Origin: Acanthopleura granulata
Taxonomy: Eukaryota; Mollusca; Polyplacophora; Chitonida; Chitonidae
Assembly (NCBI GenBank): GCA_016165875.1
Contig: JABBOT010000004.1
Coordinates: 14,881,672 to 14,945,671 of the forward strand
Direction of reading: 5' to 3'
DNA length: 64,000 nt
Each line of letters begins with the position of its first letter. Positions within the stretch are counted from its first letter, which is position 1. Shown here piece by piece: positions 12,890 through 24,366 of the stretch. The position numbers and the translations under genes are program-made. Under the pieces are notes generated by a model. It was not told the origin of the DNA, made no database searches, and saw only the letters and a list, made by a program, of their open reading frames with translations.

Positions 12890-13200
12890 GCTGCAGAATA
12901 TGCATGAGATAGTAATTTGTGTCCTGACCAAGGGTATGTTGCTAGGGGGCAGTCTAACAGGCACCTGGGCCCAGTGACCCCAGATTCTGTGCTAAATGAC
13001 CCATACCTTTATGGCTGTGTTATGTAACCTTTCCTCCCATTAGGGAACATTAAAGTCATAGATAAACTGGACTATGGAAGATTTAAGGGTCATTGGTGGG
13101 TGTCCATCATAGGTCCTCCCCCTCACCCAATTACCCATTCTCTCTCTCCCTTACCAACTGCTTGAGGCATCTATATGAAACAGCTTTTGATAATTGGGGC
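12890..13200. other. GC-richer non-coding island
   Basis: An island with CACCTGGGCCCAGTGACCCC (about 12961-12980) and the near-motif TTTATGGCT (13009), then C-rich tracts near 13110-13150. It is flanked by AT-rich DNA. No coding signal. Confidence 0.3.
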
Positions 13201-14574
13201 CTAACACCATAAATTTATCCTTTGTGTGGTTTTGATTTTCTGGCTGTTTCAAACATCACTGGAATCTTTACTGTTAATTCAACATCAAAGGAATACAAGA
13301 GGCACAAAATGCTTTTGAGGAGACATAGCAAAATGGCAGTCACATTTATCCTCTCAGAAAACTTGTCTTTTACCCAAAATCAAGGCTCATGGAATTGCAG
13401 TGAGGGTGAATTGTAACTTTTCAAAGAATACACACATGGTGGCACAGATGGTAAGCACCTTCCATAGTTTTAAAATCAAAGTGCCCGAGATGCCTGAGGC
13501 ATAACACATTTCATCCCTGTTTTCATTTCTTTAGTCAAAGGAACTGTGGTAGTCCTAACTGAAGCAAAAGTGTAAATGTTCCCATACTAAACTATAACAT
13601 TCGTTGCACACTACTTTCCACTATATACAGAGAACCTCTAAAAAATTTTATTTAATTTTCACTCTTAAACAGACCATACAGATTTCCCAGTGTTTGGAAA
13701 GCACACCATTAGTTTTGAAATTCTGAAATACCTAGACATTTTAAACTGACCAAGAAGTCATGCACTATTGATACACTTGTTCCAAGTGGTTTAATATTCA
13801 TGTAATTATAACAATACTTTATTTTATGACAGAACATCAATCAGTACAAAGTCAACCATTTCCAGTAAATTACAAATATAACTTCATCAAAATTCTCAAA
13901 AATCCAGTTGGTTTCTTCAGTTTCTTATGAAAGTCTGGTTTTCCATTATGCAACATTTCTGTTTGTGTGTGGGACTGTTGTTTAACGTCACATTCATGAA
14001 TTTTCCCTTAACATGACTACAGTCAGTTCTATGGGTGAAGGAATGGGATGTCCAGGTTACACCAAAGAAATTGGGTACATGCAAGTGCATCACTGACAGA
14101 CTTTCCAAGAGTGACATAGATTTGTCCGCCATGTAAGTTTAAGGCAGAGAAGTAGTCTTCACAATAACACTGGTGGAATTTATCAGTTCCCTGTTTAATA
14201 CCAGAATTGAACTTGCATTTTGTGTGCCTCGATCATAACCGGATTGTTCTATATAAAGTTCTTAAATTTAAATATTACATGGATGTAACAGCACAGATCA
14301 AGTCAACTTGGTAAATAGGTAAAATGTAATGTTAACAAAATATAATGAAGACCATCTTTATTCATCTTTAAATAGTTAAGTCACTAAACAAGTTTACCAT
14401 ACACCAAATCTGCTTCCCAACCCCCATTATACTCCAGATAACAGAAGTACATTAAGGGTATTTCCGACATTCTTGAATATGTTATGAAATCTGAGAGGAG
14501 ATGAGTTGCTTGTCACTTGTGAAACTGATAACCTAGCTAATTCTGCCATGTAAACATTTATTCCATGGTATCAA
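13201..14574. other. Non-coding stretch; nothing specific seen
   Basis: AT-rich sequence with 60-70 codon chance frames on both strands. A segment at about 13437-13460 (GGCACAGATGGTAAGCACC) recalls a tRNA A box, but no B box follows at the right distance. Confidence 0.4.
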
Positions 14575-14960
14575 TTCTCCACTCTCCACTTCCACTCCAT
14601 GAGTGGGCTAAGAGTTTAGGGCCATAGGAGGAAGGGCTCTTAATCCTGAGGGTGTTAGGGGCTGATCTCTTGTAAACATGGCCCCCACCCCCTCTTCTTT
14701 TCCATCACTTCTGCTTCCCCTCCAGGCTGTAACTGGCCAAGGCCAGCTGGTCCAGACCAGAGAGTTATCTGGCCAATGGGCACTAAACCACAGGCCTTCT
14801 CTCTTAAATTTATTGCCAGTAAATCAGCCATGGCTAGTCAGAACTTGATACTGGTTTCACCAGCTGACTGGGCTTAAGCTGGCTTGCTGTTTCTAGTCTG
14901 GCCTCTTCCCTGCCACCCAGAAGGGGGGTGGGGGTGGGAGATAATGCTGTGGCTTATTAT
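14575..14960. other. GC-richer non-coding island
   Basis: Dense in GGCC words (GGCCAAGGCCAGCTGG at about 14737) and G/C runs (GGGGGGTGGGGGTGGG at about 14923), with AT-rich flanks. No frame of interest. A candidate regulatory or structural element. Confidence 0.3.
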
Positions 14961-17008
14961 CCTCTATATGAACCATATGTACAGGAACACAATTACACCC
15001 AGTCTCATAATATGTAATAGGTTTATTTCTGTCTTCAATAAATATCTAAGAGGTACCTCCTGGAGCTGGTTATATAACAGCCTTAGATAAAGGTTTGACA
15101 AGCACTTGTTATTTAATACACCTGCCACCACCTGGGAAACAGAAGTCTTTGATGAACTAATTGCACAACAGTGAAGTCAAATTAAACAGATGAACAGCTG
15201 ACAAGTGGGTTCAGCTTATAATCTTGCAAATGCATACATCCCATTGAAACAGTTCTGGTAAGGTTATATCCAGGTAAATGTAAAACAACAAACCTGAGAA
15301 CAAGATGAGTGACTTCAATATAGATGTATTAAGTGAAACAGTAAACACCAACTACAGCTGTTGTCAAATGTTTATCTCCAGCAATTTTCAGTTCTTGGAA
15401 TTTCAGTTCATGCACTGCTTATCTCACGCAAAAGTGTAAAATTTTATATCTGAGAAAACCCTTGTAAAACCACAGGTTGTAAAACCTGAGCACATGAAGT
15501 TTTGGCTGTTTATTCAGTGAGATCTCACTAATGAATTAATTCCAATAATATAACCTATCTAATTATGAATGGACCATTTAACCTGGGAATAATATAACAG
15601 ATCTTCTGTTACATTAGCCACAGATTTAACTTAATCACATTGTAGCTTATCCCAATTTCATTAACATTTAACTAAATTCATTAAATAACATGGTTCATAT
15701 CTGGTTAAAGCAAGTGTTTTGTTTAGTCACTGAACATACATGTAAATGTGGTGCATCTTGTATATATATCTCAATGCAACAAATCAAACTGTGAACTATA
15801 ATGTGGAATTTCACAGAGATTACCAGTATCATAATTGCTTTGTTATCCCCTTACCCGTAAAACTGTTTTGGATAATAATGAAAACTAGGACATGAAATGA
15901 AATATTCAGTGCAAACCTTTAACTTAGTGGAATCCTGCAACAAGTGACCCAATCCTGCTACAACTGCTGGAAGGTTTTCCTCTTATGGCAAGCAGATTTT
16001 ATAAAGGAAAAGAGCTGAACATTGTAATATTATGGCTTAAGTGTGTTTGAGTGAAAACTTATGACAAAGTCAACTCCTCTTATTACCATGAGCAAAAATT
16101 GAAAGAGGACAAAATGGAAACCTGTCCAAGTCCAGACCGACATTGAATTTTGGTGGAAACATACGACAAGCAAAATTTTGAATGATGTGCACAGGGCTAT
16201 CCACATTCAACTTTCAAATTCCTAGTGTGTAAGTAATTTACACAACAAAAACAAATATAGACATCTTTTGATGTAATATACATGAACATTCGCAATTCCC
16301 CCTAGCCCTGAGTTGAGCGGAATTAGATAGGATTAGAATAAGAACTACAATGACCATAGTGGGTTCTGAGTGGAAATCTGCGACAACACAAACTTTCACC
16401 AAGTTGAATATTACAGCTCACACCCAAACCTGAAGTTCAGGATTTAAATGATAAGGTTTAGCACTATAAACTGGCAGTGTTACAAACATAGAACTTAAGA
16501 CATCAACACCATATCTGATATAATGACCCAAAAAACAAAAAATGCTATGAACACCACAATATACCAACACAAACAAATTTACAAATAATAAAGCCAATAT
16601 GGTCTAACAGTAATATTATTTAAATACACCACACAGCTTCGAATAGTGAGAAATAGGGAAATACTCTTTCTTTTTCAATGTTGGAATTAGGTGGAATTCA
16701 ACATCAAGAAAGCATTCGCATCTCTACAGGTACTACTTCATGATTCAGGGAGCATTATCAGTTGAGTGTGTTGTTGTTGTTGACATGCATATGTCAATAC
16801 AAGACTACTACATGTGGGGCCTGGACAACTTAATGCATATAAACCTTAGGTACAGTGTATGTTCAGGAGAAGACATGGACAGATTATTGCATGTAGCATT
16901 TTCATGTTATTGCAAGCAGCCAACTATACATATATTTTTATTATGTACCTTAATGATGCTATCAGTTTAATTTCAAATCACAAAACAGACAGATACACTG
17001 TCTGTATC
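14961..17008. other. Non-coding stretch; nothing specific seen
   Basis: AT-rich sequence without recognisable exon, RNA gene or repeat beyond short microsatellite-like words. Plus-strand frame 16740-16970 is a chance frame in composition and content. Confidence 0.4.
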
Positions 17009-17039
17009 TTTTGACTTACACTTTAGGTGTAAGTCAAAA
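17009..17039. repeat. Perfect 13-bp hairpin
   Basis: TTTTGACTTACAC (17009-17021), a 5-nt loop, then the exact reverse complement GTGTAAGTCAAAA (17027-17039). Just before it lies a smaller inverted pair AGATAC/GTATCT. It is too short for a typical pre-miRNA stem, and its function is unknown. Confidence 0.8.
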
Positions 17040-17519
17040 TGCATTAGGCTTATTTGGAGGATCAATAACACTGATATAATGCTCTTACACAATAGCTAAA
17101 GAACCATGTAATTCTCTATCAATCAAGAATTATATCTCTGGCATTAATGAAAGGAAAGTAGCAACACCATAACCAAAGTTGAAACAGATACCTTGTTATT
17201 AAATGCTAGGGAATGTTGTCACTTGTCACTTGAATAAAATTCAATAATTTGTCATCAGGAGGTGTGAAAAATGTGCCCCATGAAGCATAAAGATCACCTC
17301 AGACCAATAAAATATGACAACACAACTACTTGTGACTGGTCATACTGGTACAGGTAGCATTCAGGAGATGTCAATCTTTGAGATCCTGTAGGTGACATTA
17401 ATAAGTATGATGTAGCATAGACAAAACTTAAGGAAAGAAAATATGGGCAAAGGAAAAAAAAGACGTACGGCAAATAAAACTAAAAGTACTCACATTGTCT
17501 GTTCAACAGCTTAGGTAAT
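17040..17519. other. Non-coding stretch; nothing specific seen
   Basis: AT-rich sequence between the hairpin and the GC-richer island. No exon structure or repeat recognised. Confidence 0.35.
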
Positions 17520-18260
17520 TCATCAAAGTTGACAGGCACAAGCACATGGGACTGTGGAGAAATAGAGGGGAAAAAGCCAGTCAAAATGAGGAAACGTGAG
17601 AGGGGTAAAGAGCAGACTCCTCAGGTAACAATTCACATGTCTGGGTTTCAGAGACAGCAAGAACTTACACAGGGTTATTTCATATAGGGCCTAAGCTCTC
17701 AACCTATCCTACCTTGATCACAGCCTAAGCCAAACACACAAAGCTCCCAGGTCTAAGTCAGCTGTCCACCAGCCACGACAACTCTGGCAGAATTTGCCAC
17801 AGAAAACGGAAGAAGAATTAAAGCTGTGGCAGAAGACTGCCTTGAAGTAGGCCTAAGACTGGAAGTACAGCAGAGCGGGTGCCCATGAAGGCCGTTATCC
17901 TCAGGCAGGCTGGGATGGTAGAGCTCCTGAACAAAGACTCCCATTTCTGTGATTTATGGCCAACACTTGGCTAGCAATTGGTCCCTGGTTCATACAGCCA
18001 GAGCGGAGTCCCTCAGACCCTGCCTTATTCAGTGGAGTAGGGCTGACATCCGTCTGACTGCATGGTTTATGGCCCTCTCCACCTATAGCTGCTGCCAGGC
18101 CCACTCTGGCTTTAGTGCCAGCCATTCTCAAGCTTTAAACCCATCCTGTCTGCCTGTTTGCCTGCCTGTGGACCAGGCCAGCCTCCCTTAATGATGTATC
18201 CTTATGGCCTTATCCTGGCCAGAACTAGAAGCTCATTCTGACAGACTGCTGTAACATTAG
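17520..18260. other. GC-richer island with two TTTATGGCC words
   Basis: A long island containing TTTATGGCC at 17953-17961 and 18066-18074 and many CAGGC/GCCTG words near 18150-18180. Overlapping frames on both strands (60-80 codons) give low-complexity, family-less proteins. That suggests the openness comes from composition, not coding. Confidence 0.3.
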
Positions 18261-18559
18261 GCCATCAGCATCAAGGTGAAGCATGTCACATCAACATAAC
18301 TACACACACACGTTATGATACAATTTTTGAGGCACAACAAGACATGTTAAAACATCACAAGAGCATTAGCAGAAAAGGCTTTGTTTCTCTCTGAACTTTT
18401 CTAGTCCATTGATTATAACAGTACAAATCAATAGTATAAAATAAACAATACATTTACAGAGCTACTTACAGTTCACAATTTCTATGACTTAAACAGCATA
18501 CAGATATCTGAGTGAAATGAGAAATTGCCTGAAGAACCATGTTTCTAGCACACACACTG
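18261..18559. other. AT-rich spacer
   Basis: A short AT-rich gap between two GC-richer islands. Nothing recognised. Confidence 0.35.
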
Positions 18560-18990
18560 GATGGAATTTTACAAGTCTGGAAAGGCCTGGCAGTTGGAGG
18601 GGGGTATCCATCCAGCTGCCCAGGGAGATTTTAGTACCCTGTTAGAGCTGGTGGTGAGGGCCATAAACTAGGGGTAGTTTGACAGGCTGGCAGACAGTCA
18701 GGCGGGGAGGGACACTCCTCTTCCCCAAGTCTGAATTAGTTAGCCCCCTGACAACACCCTTCTCTCCCAGACCATGGACAACAACCCAGCCAAGAGCTCC
18801 TAGTGCGAAACACATAAATCTCCCAAGCACAAAAGCCAGGCTGGACACCCAGACAAAACCAAGCCTATTCTCCAAGGGGGTTGGGTTAGGGCTCCAGGCA
18901 AGGCAGACAGGCAAGCAGGGCCCTGGTCAGGCAGAAGAGCTGTTGCAAGGCACAATCAACCACAAGGGCACACACTTCATCCACCTTTAC
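18560..18990. other. GC-richer island with GGCCATAAA
   Basis: Contains GGCCATAAA at 18659-18667 and repeated CAGGC/GGCAGAC words. A 104-codon plus frame (18679-18993) and a 90-codon minus frame overlap here. Neither matches a domain I know and neither is bounded by convincing splice sites. Confidence 0.3.
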
Positions 18991-20039
18991 TAGCATTTTG
19001 CATTTGTCTCTGACACACCTGCTCATATATGTTTAAATCCTAAGTTCAGGTAAGAACAAATATATGTCAAGTTTTAAATTAAGTTTTTTAAGACTACACA
19101 TGACTTGTTATAAGTAACAAGGATATAAATATAATAAATACAATAAACATGATCAATGTATGTCTATATCATGTCAATCACGAACCTTAATGATACAGTT
19201 CACATCTGCAGACAGTCAAATCCTTCATAATTATCCAGGATCATTAGGAAAAAATACTGCACGTAGATACAATTACTTTTACATTTACTACCAACCCAGT
19301 TAAATTTAAAATGAACTTATTTTCACCCATGACTATAAAATTGCTTATCATGTCTTATTCTGATAATCTTACTGATTGATTTTAAAGAGGTGTGATGATT
19401 TTTGTTTCAAGATATATGTAGGATGATATCCTGCTGGAAAACTGTAACTATCAGAACCCAAAGTAACGGTTTATGACATATATTTTGCTCCAAGAAAGGA
19501 CAACAATTTTTTTTGTGGGGATGAAATTTAAAATTTGAAGGTCACGCATTGTGAACTCCCAGTTGTGTCCTTGGGAAATAACCCCAGATGTCTTCCACTG
19601 CCACTTTCTCGCTGAAAATGGCTTTAAAGTATATCACAACTGTCTCCTAATCACAAGGAAAACAGCTGATTTAACACTATTTTTACATGGCAAAATGGTG
19701 AACTAAGAACTGCTGACCTCACAGCTGAAACACGTCTTCTCGGGTGGTAGAAACATCTCACCTTTTCTCACGAGGGTGTTTTTGCTTTCTTTGAACTGCA
19801 ATACCTTGGTTATCGTTTATCACAAAAAAAAAATGTGATGTTTGTTGAACTGTGAATAGGATTCTTTATTGATACATATATACATTTGGTCTAGTGTTGT
19901 CTTTTAATAAATTCTTAGAAACTGACCCATGGCTTAACATCCAACCTCATCAAGTTATGTAATATCCCAACATTAATGGACATAACAACTCACACAAACC
20001 CATGTGATATCATAATGTCATGGTCAACATGAGCTATCT
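18991..20039. other. Non-coding stretch; nothing specific seen
   Basis: AT-rich with homopolymer runs (T9 at about 19508, A9 at about 19824). No exon or RNA gene seen. Confidence 0.4.
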
Positions 20040-20720
20040 TCACAACAAACACCACAACCCAATCACAAAAGAAACCTGTACACAACACAAAATTCCCTCA
20101 CAACACCACAAACCACACCCACAACCCCAAAACATCCTCACATTATAAAAAAAAAACACCCCCAATTCTCGAGTAGAAGACAAAATATCAATAAAACACC
20201 GCAAAGCACTCCTACCATCAACCCAGACACAAAATACCATCATAACACCACAAACCACACCAACAACTAATTTGACCACAACACAAACCTCTCTTATCAC
20301 AACACAAACCTCCCTTGCAACAAGACAAACCACACCCATAACCTACCTTAGCACAACACAAAATACCGATATACCACCATGCACAAATCAATCCCATTAC
20401 CAGCTTAAACACCATAAGATATAAGTACACTAAGTATACAAAAACAATCCAACACATAATTTGAACATCAGAAAATATTCTCCTAGCATCAGAATAACAT
20501 CCAGTACCAGTTTAAACAACGTCAAAGTAAATGCACCCCAGCAATCAAGACAAAACAATCAAACAACTAATTTTAACACAACAAAATACTCTCACAACCC
20601 ACATCATAATATCTCTTCTGTGAAAAAAAAACAAGCACTTTGAACATACACTAATGTACACTTTTCCCTAGCATCATAAACACATAATGGTTTCAGCAAG
20701 TTTAAGGGGCATCTAAATTC
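20040..20720. repeat. Diverged satellite-like array, about 110-140 bp period, extreme C-over-G skew
   Basis: The line 20041-20100 has 22 C and 2 G. The anchor AAAATAC/AAAATTC recurs at about 20089, 20231, 20360, 20472 and 20583. A second anchor, TACCAG(C/T)TTAAACA, recurs at 20398 and 20505, 107 bp apart. The piece CATAACACCACAAACCACACC (20240s) echoes one about 142 bp earlier. Open minus frames here (Val/Cys-rich) are by-products of the skew. Confidence 0.6.
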
Positions 20721-20759
20721 ATCAGTTAATGTATGGAGCAATTTCATAATACATAACTT

Positions 20760-21450
20760 AAAGGAAGCAACATAATTCATAAGTCTATGTTCACTTAGCA
20801 ACTGTATTCACAAGTCTATGCAGCAGCTCAATTCACAAATGCCACTGAAATGTCGAGAACAAATAATTACAATTAAAAGTGTAAGAAGCAACAACACACA
20901 CAAGTGTATATTGGCAATGATTTCAAATGTCTTAGATCCTGACGGTACGACAATTATATAAGATATCGTACCTCACATATACGTCTCTTTCACAAAAATG
21001 CTTTGTGAGAACGGCGAATGTTGTAAATTATTGTACATCACACTGTACGATAAAAGTTACGACAATAAAAGCCTTACAGCATTTGGTGAACCTGGCCCCA
21101 GTCATGTAATTATTCTCATATGCCTTAACAGAACAGCTGGATCAAATAGTATATCTGAAATCACCAGTTTACATGGAGGAAACAAACGCCTATGCTTAAG
21201 TCTTGGGATCATTTGAATTTACAAGTGTATGTGGAGGAAAGAAGTAGGTCTGATTGATCATGAAATCTATACAGGAATTATATTCTATGAAGGAGCAAAT
21301 AAGGTCACAGGTCAATGAAGAAATTAAACCAATATTTATGGGTTCGTAACAATTCAATTCACAATTTAATGGTCTCACTGCATTCATAAATCTTAAAAAG
21401 AACATAATCTATAAGCATCTGGAGCAAATAAATTCAAAAGTCTATGAAAC
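20760..21450. repeat. Degenerate scattered repeat of an ATTCACAAGTCTATG word
   Basis: Near-copies occur at about 20777 (AATTCATAAGTCTATG), 20808 (ATTCACAAGTCTATG), 20833, 21215 (AATTTACAAGTGTATG), 21357, 21382 and 21431 (AATTCAAAAGTCTATG). Spacing is irregular, which suggests a much-eroded minisatellite next to the array at 20.0-20.7 kb. Confidence 0.4.
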
Positions 21451-22451
21451 AAATGAAAACAGGCTTAGCTTACATGCATCACTGACAACTTTCATTGCCA
21501 TGATCAGCTTTAGGGCTATACATCTTACCCCCGTCCAAGCAATTGTTGAATAAAACATTTGCTCAAGAGCAGAATCCATGAAGACATAACTTCATTTATC
21601 ATGTCACTGCAATTAGTAGGTATCCTCTTACCTGGCATAGCCTCTCATTTAACAGCTCAACCAGAGTCATGATTTGTATGTCTAAATGTACATGACTAAG
21701 ACCTCTTTACCTACACAAATGTAAATTTGCTGGCGTAATTTATCCCTTAGGCACATGATATTATCTAAACTTTTATGTGCGGTCCCCAAAATTTGATAAA
21801 ATCTTTATTAGGAGTGACAAATAACACTTCAACAAGGCTGCCCTCCAGTCATGTGCTTATTTGATAATCCAATTATTTACATTTACCCTAACACAGACAT
21901 AGTAATTAATATTGATTACCTGTATGATTATGTAACACCTGTGGGGCCATAAAGACACTCACAATTACTGGACTTCTCAATTTAAATTAACACTAATTTG
22001 AAAAAAACGTTTGCTGAATGAACCTGTGCAAACCTGTTTGCACTTAATGTCTTTTATAAAATAAATGACATTTTTGCACTCTTACATATCCTGATTCATA
22101 GAGTCAAACGTGAACTTCATTCTGAAGAATACTACACATATGTAGCAACTGAGCCATTTTAAGGACCGTCACCTTTGTTGTCTTAACCTCTCAGAAAAAT
22201 AAAATGAGTATGAACTTTTCAATATTGATTTCCGTTTCAATCTTCATGGCCTTGCGCAGGTCAGTGATGTGAAATCTGATTCATTACTTCCAGATGAGGA
22301 TTTCAGAATGCAGACCTGCTCATTCCAGCCATTTACAGAAGTTAGTGTGAATGTTAAGCTAGGAATATTGCCAATCAATCTCAAAGCTGGTTTGCCAGTT
22401 TGACCCATTATGGTTCGCCACTGACATCCTTTCCAAAAACTACTGGAAACT
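21451..22451. other. Non-coding stretch
   Basis: AT-rich, with one GGCCATAAA word at 21945-21953 in an otherwise unremarkable context. No exon seen. Confidence 0.35.
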
Positions 22452-22604
22452 GATGGAAAATATGCATAAAATACAGGAGTAATTAAACCATACCAGTATA
22501 AAATATGCCTTCAAAAATGACCTTTTTGATGGAAAATATGAAAAAAATACAGGAGTAATCTAAACATTATAAAATATGACCCCATAACTGATTTTTTTTT
22601 TCTC
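22452..22604. repeat. Two-unit tandem duplication, period about 76 bp
   Basis: The unit starting GATGGAAAATATG at 22452 recurs at 22528. Shared blocks are AAATACAGGAGTAAT, TATAAAATATG and a T-rich end. The second unit has small internal deletions. Confidence 0.7.
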
Positions 22605-23159
22605 TGAATAGGTATAATTCTCTGTATTTACCAGTCAAAAGCAAACCATAATCATTTAACTGGGGTTATATCTAGATTTCATGAATCCTTTAAGAATATA
22701 TTAGAAGGCCTACATCTTTAGAACTAGCGTGTAATGGAAATTTCACAGACAGCTAGTTGGAGATGTGCTTGATATCAAACTTCTGGAGTTTTCCTACTAT
22801 AACCTCCTACTATGACAATCTTACTTTAGGTCTAATAGTTTCATCACGTCACCTAGGTTCATATACATGCGGTACCCTTTTGAACAATCATATCATATTT
22901 TATTTAAAATCATAAACATGTTCCTGTCAAGAAATAAACAAGATGAATACAAATACATTTTTAACTAAGTACATATAACATATGGCAAGCTTGTGGAAAG
23001 ACTTTTGAAAGGAAGTTTTCACACAAATACCCATGTTCCCAAGGCAACGCAAACTTTTTACATGCTCAAGTTCCCACTGTGAATCTTCTTCACTGGAGAA
23101 TATGTGTACAACACAATAATCATACACATGTTATCAAATAAATGTGCCAATTAACTATC
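22605..23159. other. Non-coding stretch; nothing specific seen
   Basis: AT-rich sequence. The only open frame over 60 codons (22927-23127 minus) resembles nothing I know. Confidence 0.35.
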
Positions 23160-23445
23160 ACACATCTAGAGGTTGGGATAAGATCTCCCTAGCAGGTGCT
23201 GGTGTAAGGTGACACTCTCTGCGAGGAGAGTGTGCTGAGATAGATTTGTCTAGAGGCTGTGTTTAGTCCTGGCTGGAATCTGGACACAGCTAGTTAGGAT
23301 GACAGGCTGACAGCCAGTATTACACAGACACAGAATCCACAAACTCCATGGGATCAAGATGTAAGGCGAGACAGAATTAAACACTTAGCTTCAGCCAAAA
23401 AAAAAAAAATAAATAAAAAATAAAAAACATGAAAAAAAAAAATAA
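23160..23445. other. GC-richer island ending in an A-rich tract
   Basis: About 235 bp of GC-richer sequence includes a perfect 8-bp hairpin (ACACTCTC at 23212-23219, GAGAGTGT at 23226-23233). It runs straight into an A-rich tract (about 23398-23444). The arrangement could be an old retroposed sequence with an A tail on the plus strand, but I see no target duplications and no parent gene. Confidence 0.3.
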
Positions 23446-24216
23446 CAGGACTCTGCACTTGACTTGATACAGGCTATATTTAAATGTTGTATCATCCTTA
23501 GTAAAGGTTACTCTAATGAAAGATGACTAACTGTGATGTATCACTATATGTATAAGTTTGCTTGCTAGTGATGACTGGAACCGTCTGTTCCTCTTCTCAA
23601 GCCAATGCCCAAAGTTTCCTTTTCACACATTTCTGAAACCTTGTTCCCAAGTAGCTTATATGTAAACCCGATGATATCACTTCCCATACACTGATCACTC
23701 CACATTTTAACAAATTGAACAAATCATGTTTTTTACACATGGAAAAAGAACATGGAATATTTTCAACGTTTCATCAGTCTCTAGATAATGAATCATTAAA
23801 ATTTTAGGATACATGTGTTCACCTTTGGTATGGTTTGTTTATGCTATCTATTTGATGAAGGGCAAGCCACGTGTCCCCAAAACTGCTGTCTTTTTTTCTC
23901 ACTCTCAGTTTAAATGGTTGTCTGAATACCACAACACTTCATCAAACTCGGTTATTAACACCTTGGGCTACATCTAAAGGAATTGACATTTATTACTGCT
24001 GCTGAGGTGTACTCGCTGACCTGAACACCAACAAACTGCAGAACCCTCATCTGCAGATGACCTTTTTATTTCAGTTCACAGTGACTCTGGCAAATTGTTC
24101 TCATCTGCGTAACTACAGATGCCCTAACAACTAGATCAGTGATAAAACTGTGAAGTGTAATCTATATAGTTTTACACCTAGCCTCATGAGTTAGAGAGTT
24201 CAAACTGAAAACTTAC
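23446..24216. other. Non-coding stretch; nothing specific seen
   Basis: AT-rich sequence without recognisable exon or repeat up to the minisatellite. Confidence 0.35.
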
Positions 24217-24366
24217 TGGAGCTCTGGTTGGTCCATAGAGCCCATGCTTGCTCCCTAGAGTCTCTGTTTGCTCATTAGAGCCTCTACTTGCTTACTTCAG
24301 TCTCTAAATGCTCACTAGAGTACTTGCTCATGAGAGTATCTACTCGCTCAGTAGAGTCTCTGCTTT
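24217..24366. repeat. 20-bp minisatellite, about 7 units
   Basis: Units of the form TAGAGTCTCTGCTTGCTCAC begin at about 24236, 24256, 24276, 24296, 24316 (4-bp deletion), 24332 and 24352. A diverged unit precedes them at 24217. Changes between units are mostly single bases. Confidence 0.85.

Noticed and set aside
13437..13505. tRNA or SINE head
   Set aside because: A-box-like word only; no B box at a suitable distance.
20040..20457. Val/Cys-rich minus-strand frames resembling a membrane protein
   Set aside because: They come from the C/A-rich satellite read backwards; the protein repeats follow the DNA repeat.
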